DNA of 6,577 nucleotides from positions 1 to 6,577 of the forward strand of contig CAIQND010000774.1 of assembly GCA_903873045.1 (NCBI GenBank), in the 5' to 3' direction. Position numbers and translations under genes: made by a program. Below, piece after piece: positions 1 to 5,296 of the stretch. Under the pieces are notes generated by a model that had not been told where the DNA came from, ran no database searches, and saw only the letters and a program-made list of their open reading frames with translations. The stretch comes from an uncultured Methylococcaceae bacterium. GTDB taxonomy: Bacteria; Pseudomonadota; Gammaproteobacteria; Methylococcales; Methylomonadaceae. Position 1 is the stretch's first letter. Each line of letters starts with the position of its first letter.

Positions 1-27
1 CGGGGGTGGCTTTTTTCTGTTTTTTTG
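1..27 (+). terminator. Possible tail of an upstream terminator, cut by the window edge
   Basis: A G/C-rich start (cgggggtggc) is followed by two T runs within the first 27 bases, which looks like the 3' arm and U-tract of an intrinsic terminator. The 5' arm would lie outside the window, so the hairpin cannot be confirmed. Confidence 0.25.
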
Positions 28-87
28 ATGACGTTGCTTTCATTAAAATAATGACCTGTAAGATTACCTGATAACTGTATTATACCA

Positions 88-118
88 TTGATTTATAACG
101 ATTATTAAATAATATAAG
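88..118 (+). promoter_or_regulatory. Weak sigma70-type promoter candidate for the five-gene operon
   Basis: TTGATT (88-93) is followed after 17 bases by AATATA (111-116), or after 19 bases by TATAAG (113-118). It lies in an AT-rich stretch about 145 bases before the first start codon. Nothing better is visible between 1 and 261. The match is modest and unsupported by other signals. The rest of 1-261 shows no recognisable gene. Confidence 0.25.
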
Positions 119-261
119 GTGTTAGCTTGCAGGATTTAGGGATAAAGCTATTTTCTACGGACTGTTAAGCGTGGTCATAGATTATGTGATGGACGGCAAA
201 CTAAAAACCAGTTTTACCAAAGCAACTATTAATTAAGCTGATAACAACAGGAATCAAACAG

Positions 262-660
262 ATGACAACGGCAAAATTTAAGGCGGGAGTATCGGGCAAT
301 CCCAAAGGACGGCCAAAAGATAAAACCCCGGCGACATTACTTAGAAAGTCGATAGTTGAAGCAATGCCGGACATTATATTGAAACTGGTAGAACAGGCCA
401 AAGAAGGCGACACAGCGGCGGCAAAGATATTGCTTGATAGATGTTGCCCTACTTTAAAGCCCCAAGCTATGGCAATCAGTTTGCCGGTAAATGGCACGCT
501 TGCAGAACAAGGCGGCGAGGTTATTAAGGCTACTTTATCTGGGCACATACCACCGGACATAGGGGCGCAATTAATAACAGCATTGGCTAATCAATCCAAA
601 ATTATTGAAATTGACGAACTGACGCAACGCATTGAAGCCCTTGAAGGTAAAAAGCAATGA
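262..660 (+). CDS. DUF5681 domain-containing protein
   Basis: This 132-residue protein starts with the signature of the DUF5681 family, FKAGVSGNPKGRPKDKTP (residues 6-23), a basic glycine/proline segment that may contact nucleic acid. It continues with a helical part (about 36-70) containing the typical pattern of an aliphatic helix, GD, AA and LLDRCCPTLKP. The tail has GTLAEQGGEVIKATLSG and ends in a short coiled-coil-like helix, IDELTQRIEALEGKK. From memory, family members with this whole layout recur in proteobacterial mobile and prophage regions, and the length fits a complete gene. The biochemical role is unknown. A CAGGA ribosome site (248-252) lies 9 bases before the ATG. The stop overlaps the next start by four bases (ATGA), so translation is probably coupled. 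This is the first gene of the operon. Confidence 0.85.
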   Translation: MTTAKFKAGVSGNPKGRPKDKTPATLLRKSIVEAMPDIILKLVEQAKEGDTAAAKILLDRCCPTLKPQAMAISLPVNGTLAEQGGEVIKATLSGHIPPDIGAQLITALANQSKIIEIDELTQRIEALEGKKQ

Positions 661-860
661 GTATAAAAACCAGATTGGAAAAATTAGAAAGCAAGGTTGA
701 TTTAAACCCGTGGGCTAATATGACTCGTGAAGAAAAGGAGGTAAGGCTTAAGCACCTTACGGAAGAAAGCAAAGCGCGTGGATGTCCAAATTGTCAAAAT
801 TGTATTAATCCTGAAGTATGCAAAAGGATTGAAGAATTGAGGAGTAAGTATGAATGTTAA
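657..860 (+). CDS. Small protein with a coiled-coil start and a CxxCxxCx5C cluster
   Basis: This is a 67-residue protein of unknown function. Residues 1-12 (MSIKTRLEKLES) form a basic amphipathic helix that is shared, with changes, by the next gene. A charged helical stretch with WANMTREEKE follows at 19-28. The C-terminal part holds C43, C46, C49 and C55 (spacing CxxCxxCx5C), plus C67 as the last residue. This arrangement could bind zinc or an iron-sulphur cluster, but no named family is recognised. The start overlaps the previous stop by four bases, and a GAAGG site (643-647) lies 9 bases upstream. The 3' end overlaps the next gene by 11 bases in another frame. The tight packing and ribosome sites support a real gene. 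Confidence 0.75.
   Translation: MSIKTRLEKLESKVDLNPWANMTREEKEVRLKHLTEESKARGCPNCQNCINPEVCKRIEELRSKYEC
839..844 (+). promoter_or_regulatory. Strong ribosome binding site, decides the start at 850
   Basis: GAGGAG lies 5 bases before the ATG at 850 and inside the end of the previous gene. It supports this ATG as the real start despite the 11-base overlap. Confidence 0.8.
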
Positions 861-1104
861 ACAGCGTTTAATTAAATTGGAATCATCTTTGCCGGACAAA
901 ATAGAACCGTTAAGGCTTTCAGTATTCTTTGTAAGTCCGGGAGACTTGCACATTATTGGTTATACCTGCGAAGGTGGCATAGTAATAATGCGTAAGCCTG
1001 ACGAATCAGAGGACACTTTTAAAAAACGCTGTAGTGATTCTGTAGCATGGCCTGATGATGCTAATTCCAGACAACTATTTGAACCGATTTATTCAGAAGA
1101 TTAA
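850..1104 (+). CDS. Conserved small protein of unknown function, paired with the preceding gene
   Basis: An 84-residue acidic protein. Its first residues (MNVKQRLIKLESS) match the K-x-R-L-x-K-L-E-S start of the preceding gene, so both may use the same helix to bind a common partner. The remainder differs: a beta-rich segment LSVFFVSPGDLHIIGYTC (about 23-40), then RKPDESEDTFKKRC (about 48-61), then an acidic tail ending FEPIYSED. The P-D/G-E-S-E-D-x-F pattern seems familiar from small proteins in similar gene clusters, but this rests on memory and no function is known for them. There is no signal peptide or membrane segment. GAGGAG lies just upstream. Only three bases separate the stop from the next gene, so it is in the same operon. 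Confidence 0.72.
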   Translation: MNVKQRLIKLESSLPDKIEPLRLSVFFVSPGDLHIIGYTCEGGIVIMRKPDESEDTFKKRCSDSVAWPDDANSRQLFEPIYSED

Positions 1105-1107
1105 ATT

Positions 1108-1686
1108 ATGACAACTAAAAAGAAAACAGAACAAAAAGTGTCAGTAGTCGATAAGAAAAAAGAAATTGACCGCAACGACAAGATAGCGCGAACCTTTACC
1201 CTACCAACAGTTAAGGCATCCATGACGCTTGAAAGGTGGCAATCAGAACTTGATTTTGGCGCGTTACATACTGAGCTAGTGAAACAAGTTGAAGCTGTAA
1301 ACAATGGAGATATGGAACGCCCCGAAGCTATGTTGTTATGCCAAGCGCACACACTTGATGAATTATTCAATCAGTTGGCACAAAGGGCGTTTGGGCAAAC
1401 TCACATGGGACATTACGAAAGCTTTTTAAGACTGGCATTTAAGGCGCAGGGGCAATGCCGGGCTACTCTTCAAACTTTATCAGACATTAAAAATCCATCC
1501 ATTGTGTATGCCAAGCAAGCCAATATCAACAACGGCAATCAGCAAATTAACAACGGCCTTCCACGCACGGAAAATAATAAAATTCAGCATAACGAACTAT
1601 TGGAGCATACACATGGCGAACGGTTGGACAGCGGAACGAAGGGCGAAACAATCAGCATTGATTCAGACTTGGCGGCCATGGGATAA
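1108..1686 (+). CDS. Conserved 192-residue protein of unknown function, operon member
   Basis: The protein has a lysine-rich start (residues 1-26) and then a mainly helical body. Recognisable conserved-looking blocks are NNGDMERPEAMLLCQAHTLD (65-84), FNQLAQRA (87-94), LRLAFKAQGQCRATLQTL (107-124), IKNP (127-130), YAKQANINNGNQQINNG (134-150) and NELLEHTHGERLD (162-174). From memory, a family of proteobacterial hypothetical proteins carries the same series of blocks (AHTLD, LKAQSQCR, IKNPP, ARQANI, QQVNNG). I know of no assigned activity. There is no signal peptide or membrane helix, so it is probably cytoplasmic. The ribosome site is weak (AGAAGA near 1095-1100), and three bases separate it from the previous stop, so coupling is likely. 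The last 74 bases also encode the start of the next gene in the +1 frame. Confidence 0.82.
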   Translation: MTTKKKTEQKVSVVDKKKEIDRNDKIARTFTLPTVKASMTLERWQSELDFGALHTELVKQVEAVNNGDMERPEAMLLCQAHTLDELFNQLAQRAFGQTHMGHYESFLRLAFKAQGQCRATLQTLSDIKNPSIVYAKQANINNGNQQINNGLPRTENNKIQHNELLEHTHGERLDSGTKGETISIDSDLAAMG

Positions 1687-1822
1687 ATCAACAGGAGCGA
1701 TAACCCCAGAAGGAAAAGCGGTATCTTCAAGAAACGCTCATAAGGGCGGTATAAGGTCGCTATGCAAAGAGATGAATACTTTGCTTCGTGAACACAAGGA
1801 GATGATGAAGCGGTTTGATTAA
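1613..1822 (+). CDS. 69-residue basic conserved protein starting inside the upstream gene
   Basis: The frame is open from before 1502, but the real start is the ATG at 1613. A TGGAG ribosome site (1601-1605) lies 7 bases before it, and the protein then begins MANGWTAERRAKQSALIQTW, a start I recognise from small conserved proteobacterial proteins. The next block, RPWDKSTGAITPEGKA followed by SSRNAHKGG (residues 21-46), matches a recurring motif of the type TGP-x-TPEGKA-x-SSRNA. The end is helical and charged (KEMNTLLREHKEMMKRFD). The protein is strongly basic and may bind nucleic acid, but its function is unknown. It overlaps the previous gene by 74 bases in the +1 frame, closes the operon, and is followed 31 bases later by a terminator. 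Confidence 0.8.
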   Translation: MANGWTAERRAKQSALIQTWRPWDKSTGAITPEGKAVSSRNAHKGGIRSLCKEMNTLLREHKEMMKRFD

Positions 1823-1853
1823 TCGGATTAACGAGGCAAACTTTATAACATTC

Positions 1854-1880
1854 AAGGCCGGATAATACCGGTCTTTTTTT
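1854..1880 (+). terminator. Intrinsic terminator of the five-gene operon
   Basis: AAGGCCGG (1854-1861) pairs with CCGGTCTT (1868-1875, one G-U pair) around the loop ATAATA. Seven T (1874-1880) follow. It lies 31 bases after the stop at 1822. Confidence 0.85.
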
Positions 1881-2022
1881 GCCTTATATTCTGGCAGGTG
1901 AAGTCAAAGGCACAACGGAAACGCTATCGCTAAAGACCTCGTTGCACATAAGCCAATGCTCCACAATACTGCGATGCACATAGACACGAAGCAATAGCCA
2001 TTAATTACATGGACGTAATTTA

Positions 2023-2061
2023 TTACTTACATTGACGCAACTACATACAATCAACGACAAT
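2023..2061 (+). promoter_or_regulatory. Possible promoter upstream of the lipoprotein gene
   Basis: Two overlapping sigma70-type readings exist. One is TTGACG (2032-2037) with GACAAT (2056-2061) at 18 bases. The other is TTACTT (2023-2028) with TACAAT (2046-2051) at 17 bases. Either would start RNA about 40-70 bases before the hairpin at 2099-2127 and upstream of the lipoprotein gene. Confidence 0.35.
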
Positions 2062-2098
2062 CAAGCTGTCTTGTTACTTTAGGACACTATCAACACAT

Positions 2099-2127
2099 AA
2101 GCCGCGTAGCGTTAAAGCGGTTTTTTT
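2099..2127 (+). terminator. Terminator-like hairpin in the lipoprotein leader
   Basis: AAGCCGC (2099-2105) pairs with GCGGTTT (2117-2123, one G-U) around an 11-base loop, within a run of seven T (2121-2127). It lies 41 bases before the lipoprotein start. It could end a short transcript or attenuate the lipoprotein gene. Confidence 0.65.
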
Positions 2128-2168
2128 ATGCGAGTTACTTTTAACAAAGATAATAAGGAAATAGAGAA

Positions 2169-2690
2169 ATGAGTGGATTTAAAAAAACGGCAATAGTGGC
2201 GGTAGTTGGTTTAACAGTTCTTCAAGGGTGTTCAATTTACCAAGCCGTACATGCACCAGCGCCAGTAGAATATAAACAAGTATCTGTAAACTCTACGCGA
2301 ACCGAAACCATTTCTCGTCTTGGTTATCCTAAAATGACAGACCAAAAAAATGACCTAAAAATTGATTCATTTGAATTCTTGGACGGCTACAACTCGGCGT
2401 CTAAAGCTCGAGTCATTCTCTATCTAGCTGGTGATATAGTCACATTAAGCCTTGCTGAATTAATCTTCTGGCCGATAGAAGCAAATGTATTTGACGGTAA
2501 ACAGTGTCGCGGTACAGTGACTTATGATGCCAATGATAAGGTGCTGGGTTACGAACTTTTGAGCAAAGACAATAAGCGTTTGTGGTTTTCACCGGTTACT
2601 GATTCATCAGGAAAAGTAATAAGCTTCCCTATACCTGGTGCAATTATTGGTAAATCAACCGGCACACTTGAAGAGAGCAGTTCAGATTGA
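2169..2690 (+). CDS. Outer-membrane-type lipoprotein, possibly BamE/SmpA-like fold
   Basis: The 173-residue protein has a lipoprotein signal: basic n-region (FKKT), hydrophobic core and the lipobox LQGC with C21 as the predicted lipidated residue. S22 follows instead of Asp, which under the Lol rule favours the outer membrane. A proline-rich linker follows (A-P-A-P-V). Residues about 36-56 carry a pattern like that of small BamE/SmpA-type lipoproteins (V-x-x-x-T-R-T-E-x-I-x-x-L-G-Y-P-K-M-T). A hydrophobic segment at 80-103 (RVILYLAGDIVTLSLAELIF then WP) is too short and polar to be a sure membrane helix. Residues 113-128 resemble a beta strand pair (C-R-G-T-V-T-Y-D). The ribosome site is AAGGA near 2155-2159. 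The promoter and hairpin upstream suggest a unit of its own. The exact function is unknown. Confidence 0.82.
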   Translation: MSGFKKTAIVAVVGLTVLQGCSIYQAVHAPAPVEYKQVSVNSTRTETISRLGYPKMTDQKNDLKIDSFEFLDGYNSASKARVILYLAGDIVTLSLAELIFWPIEANVFDGKQCRGTVTYDANDKVLGYELLSKDNKRLWFSPVTDSSGKVISFPIPGAIIGKSTGTLEESSSD

Positions 2691-2729
2691 ACTTATGCTT
2701 AATCTTAATCAATGTAATAAAGCCACCCC

Positions 2730-2765
2730 GATATTTTTATTTGTTAAATTCTGAACAAAAATATC
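2730..2765. repeat. 9-bp perfect inverted repeat before the Sel1-protease gene
   Basis: GATATTTTT (2730-2738) is exactly repeated in inverse as AAAAATATC (2757-2765) around 18 bases. With a 4-base bulge the stem can add GTT/AAC. The AT-rich stem could be an operator or a weak terminator. It overlaps a poor promoter candidate (TTGTTA at 2741-2746 and TCTTAT at 2764-2769, 17-base spacer). Confidence 0.6.
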
Positions 2766-2787
2766 TTATATCCTTTTTCAATGAGGC

Positions 2788-5079
2788 ATGATGAAAATTT
2801 CCAATATTACAGCTCTAGCCATAATGTTGTTACCGTTATCTGTGTACGGAGAAAGCCAATCCAGTGCCAATAACCAAGCGGCAGCATCTTCACAATCAAA
2901 TCAACCTACAAAAGAAGTAACACTTGCGGAGCTCCAGAAGGAAGCAGAGTCTGGCGATGCAATTTCACAAAGAAACCTCGGACTAATTTACGAGAACGGC
3001 GATGGTTTACCTAAAGATAATGTTAAAGCATCTGAGTGGTATCAAAAAGCTGCTGTGAGAGGAGATTCTATTGGACAATATAGGCTTGGTTTAATGTATG
3101 TAAGTGGTGTGGGTGTATCAAAGGATAATGTCAAAGCATTTGACTGGCTCCAAAAGGCTGCCAATCAAGGCAATACAGATGCGCAGTTTAACATTGGTTA
3201 CATGTATTTCACTGGTCTTGGAATACCAAAAGATGTTATTAAAGCAGTGGATTGGGTTCAAAACGCGGCGAAACAGGGAAATGCAGGTTCCCAATATATT
3301 CTTGGAGTAATCTACTACTTTAGCGAGGTATTAAAAGATGAGGTTTTAGCGTATGCTTGGCTCAAGCTGGCTGTTTTAGGCAAAAATATCGATGCAGCTG
3401 ATTTGATCGATGCAGCTGATTTGATTGGTTCACTTGAAAAAAAACTAACTCTTGAGCAACTCAATGAGGGAAAGCGCCTAGCCTCAAACTGGAAGTTAGG
3501 GGATACCTTGAAGTCGAAAGAATTGATGCCAGAAGAAGAGACTGTACAGCTTAAGAAGAGAGCAGAATCGGGGGATGCTAATGCTCAGTTTAGTTTTGGC
3601 TATTTGTATGAAAGGTCAGGCGATGCTGTCAAGGCGTTTGAGTGGTATCAGAAAGCGGCAACTCAGGGGCATGCAAATTCGCAACACAATCTTGGCGTGA
3701 TGTATGACAGGGGAAATGGCGTACCCAAGGATGCAGTCAAAGCATTTAAGTGGTATCAAAAAGCGGCGGAACAAGGAGATGCTTTGTCGCAATACATAAT
3801 TGGTGTGATGTATTCTGATGGTAAAGGTGTTTCCAAGGATATTACCAAGGCTGTAAATTGGCTTCAAAAAGCAGCTAATCAGGGCAATGCACGTGCGCAA
3901 GGCTATCTCGGTCTAATATATTGGATAGGTGTTCAAGTGCCTAAGGATATACTTAAAGCTGTAAAATGGACTCAAAAGTCCGCTGAACAAGGGGACGCCG
4001 ATGCACAATCTATGCTTGGCATGTTCTATTCCTCTGGTGATGGGGTACCTAAGAGTGCATTTAATGCAGTAAATTGGTTCAAAAAAGGTGCTGTACAAGG
4101 GGGAGTTATTTCTCAATTCTGGCTAGGAAATATGTATTACGAAGGTGAGGGTGTACCAAAAGACAATATTCTTGCTTATGCATGGATTAATCTTGCTGCG
4201 GCTTCAGGATATAAGGGTGCACAAACTTACCGCAATATGCTTGAAGGCAAGCTGACAACCGCAGAGCAAACAGAAGGTCAGCGTTTAGCTTCTAACTGGA
4301 AAAAAGGCGATACATTGTTAGCATCAAATAGCAATTACTTCGACAAATACGACGAAGTTCCACCCAATAACAAACCGAGTAAGAAAAGCACTAAGTTTGA
4401 CGCCAAAGCTTTTCTGAATGAAGAATCCCGTGAACCCCTGAAATCCGTCAAACAAGCTACTGGCACCGCTTTTGCCGTCAGTAACGAAGGTCATGCACTA
4501 ACTAACCATCACGTTATCAATGGCTGTACCGAAGTTAAAGTCGCTGGTCGCGAGGGTGTTGCCAATGTTATTACGTCAGACAGTGTAAATGACTTGGCGT
4601 TGTTGCAACTTCCCGGTAAAAGTGATGACTATGCCAAGTTGAATCCAGATACCGGAAAACTACGACAAGGTGAAGATGTCATCGTATTTGGCTATCCACT
4701 TAATTGGGCGCTTTCATCCGGGGGTAACCTGACACCAGGCACAGTTAGTGCGCTAACCGGACTCGGCAATAACACCAATCAGATTCAGATTACTGCACCG
4801 ATTCAACCGGGTTCTAGCGGTAGTCCGGTAATGGATAAAAAAGGCAATGTTATGGCTGTAGTGTCGATGACGCTGGACGATGGCAAGATGACCAAATTAA
4901 CCGGACAAGTCGGCCAAAACGTAAATTTTGCAGTCAACGGACAAACCGTTAAATCTTTCCTCGATGCAAACAAGGTGCCTTACAAAACCGGTGGAGGTTT
5001 GTTCACGATGGAAAAGAGTAATGCAGACATTGCCGATGAAGCGCGTAAATGGACTGTACTGGTGGAGTGCAGGAAATAA
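2788..5079 (+). CDS. Exported Sel1-repeat protein with C-terminal trypsin-like serine protease
   Basis: The 763-residue protein has a signal peptide (residues 1-21, cleavage likely after SVYG) and a Ser/Gln/Asn-rich linker (22-42). Block 1 has four Sel1-like repeats, with GD/GN positions at 56, 92, 128 and 164, and a cap ending LASNWKLGDTL (231-241). Block 2 has six repeats, at 262, 294, 330, 366, 402 and 438, and a cap ending LASNWKKGDTL (500-510). After a lysine-rich linker, the Trypsin_2/HtrA-like domain (about 555-740) shows H575 in TNHHVI, D602 in NDLALLQL and S677 in PGSSGSPV, so the triad is intact. No PDZ domain is visible. The only cysteines are C580 and C761. It probably acts in the periplasm, with the repeats binding partners and the protease cutting them. 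The start may be 2791, since GAGG (2783-2786) is only one base from the ATG at 2788. Confidence 0.92.
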   Translation: MMKISNITALAIMLLPLSVYGESQSSANNQAAASSQSNQPTKEVTLAELQKEAESGDAISQRNLGLIYENGDGLPKDNVKASEWYQKAAVRGDSIGQYRLGLMYVSGVGVSKDNVKAFDWLQKAANQGNTDAQFNIGYMYFTGLGIPKDVIKAVDWVQNAAKQGNAGSQYILGVIYYFSEVLKDEVLAYAWLKLAVLGKNIDAADLIDAADLIGSLEKKLTLEQLNEGKRLASNWKLGDTLKSKELMPEEETVQLKKRAESGDANAQFSFGYLYERSGDAVKAFEWYQKAATQGHANSQHNLGVMYDRGNGVPKDAVKAFKWYQKAAEQGDALSQYIIGVMYSDGKGVSKDITKAVNWLQKAANQGNARAQGYLGLIYWIGVQVPKDILKAVKWTQKSAEQGDADAQSMLGMFYSSGDGVPKSAFNAVNWFKKGAVQGGVISQFWLGNMYYEGEGVPKDNILAYAWINLAAASGYKGAQTYRNMLEGKLTTAEQTEGQRLASNWKKGDTLLASNSNYFDKYDEVPPNNKPSKKSTKFDAKAFLNEESREPLKSVKQATGTAFAVSNEGHALTNHHVINGCTEVKVAGREGVANVITSDSVNDLALLQLPGKSDDYAKLNPDTGKLRQGEDVIVFGYPLNWALSSGGNLTPGTVSALTGLGNNTNQIQITAPIQPGSSGSPVMDKKGNVMAVVSMTLDDGKMTKLTGQVGQNVNFAVNGQTVKSFLDANKVPYKTGGGLFTMEKSNADIADEARKWTVLVECRK
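3388..3423 (+). repeat. Perfect 18-bp tandem duplication inside the Sel1 gene
   Basis: The unit ATCGATGCAGCTGATTTG occurs twice back to back (3388-3405 and 3406-3423) and codes for IDAADL twice, in the cap of the first repeat block. The second block has no equivalent duplication at this place, so it looks like a recent replication slip that kept the frame. Confidence 0.95.
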
Positions 5080-5101
5080 AGAGCCAATAGCATCAATGGA
5101 T

Positions 5102-5127
5102 AAATGCCGGGGAACACCGGTTTTTTT
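5102..5127 (+). terminator. Terminator after the Sel1-protease gene
   Basis: CCGG (5107-5110) pairs with CCGG (5117-5120) around the loop GGAACA, extended by G-T and outer A-T pairs. Seven T (5121-5127) follow. It starts 22 bases after the stop at 5079. The core stem is short. Confidence 0.65.
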
Positions 5128-5171
5128 GTGGCTGATTGCGCTTTATTGTTTGTTCCGTGAGTTAAATTTAT

Positions 5172-5199
5172 TTGCTTAGTAAAATTTAGTTACTATAAT
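5172..5199 (+). promoter_or_regulatory. Sigma70-type promoter with a perfect -10 box
   Basis: TATAAT (5194-5199) is preceded by TTGCTT (5172-5177) at 16 bases. RNA would start near 5206. Downstream lie the strong hairpin at 5254-5279 and then the NYN gene at 5297. Confidence 0.55.
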
Positions 5200-5205
5200 G
5201 TGTTC

Positions 5206-5279
5206 ACAACTCATCTTATGGGGCTGTCATTAGGTTGGCTTCACTGTAAGACGAAAAGACCGCCTTCTGGCGGTTTTTT
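5206..5279 (+). ncRNA. Possible small RNA or attenuated leader before the NYN gene
   Basis: The stretch is bounded by the perfect TATAAT box upstream and an intrinsic terminator downstream, giving a predicted transcript of about 75 bases. It has no open reading frame with a ribosome site. I do not recognise a known riboswitch or small-RNA family in it. It could be a free small RNA or a leader that controls read-through into the gene at 5297. Confidence 0.3.
5254..5279 (+). terminator. Intrinsic terminator upstream of the NYN gene
   Basis: ACCGCC (5259-5264) pairs with GGCGGT (5269-5274) around TTCT, with further A/G-T pairs outward (5254-5258 with 5275-5279) and a T run. It lies only 17 bases before the ATG at 5297, so it ends a transcript from upstream or attenuates the NYN gene. 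Confidence 0.85.
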
Positions 5280-5296
5280 CATTTCTAGGGTAAGGA

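Larger units (their letters stand above)
1823..2168 (+). other. Gene-free spacer between operon and lipoprotein gene
   Basis: The 346 bases hold the operon terminator, a promoter-like sequence (2023-2061), a 6-bp inverted repeat (AATTAC at 2003-2008 with GTAATT at 2015-2020) and a second terminator-like hairpin (2099-2127). Both strands contain only short open stretches, the longest near 30-40 codons, with no start plus ribosome site and no recognised protein. No tRNA, CRISPR or known structured RNA was seen in 1881-2030. Confidence 0.6.

Noticed and set aside
189..236. Short frame MDGKLKTSFTKATIN before the operon
   Set aside because: Only 15 codons, with no ribosome site and no recognised relative.
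201..560. 119-codon minus-strand frame opposite the DUF5681 gene
   Set aside because: It is antisense to a gene with a clear family signature and ribosome site, and its translation resembles no known protein.
702..953. Minus-strand frame opposite the two small coiled-coil genes
   Set aside because: The plus-strand genes have coupled starts and strong ribosome sites. This one has neither.
1884..1994. Short minus-strand open stretch in the spacer (contains VEHWLMCNEV)
   Set aside because: It is about 37-40 codons with no start plus ribosome site and no recognised family. It might be a decayed gene but cannot be supported.
3388..3423. Tandem repeat considered as CRISPR or iteron
   Set aside because: Two perfect in-frame coding copies with no spacers indicate slippage in a gene.
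3616..4116. Two long minus-strand frames inside the Sel1 gene
   Set aside because: Their repetitive translations mirror the Sel1 repeats read backwards.
4928..5179. 83-codon plus-strand frame across the end of the protease gene
   Set aside because: It runs through the terminator at 5102-5127 and has no ribosome site or recognisable sequence.
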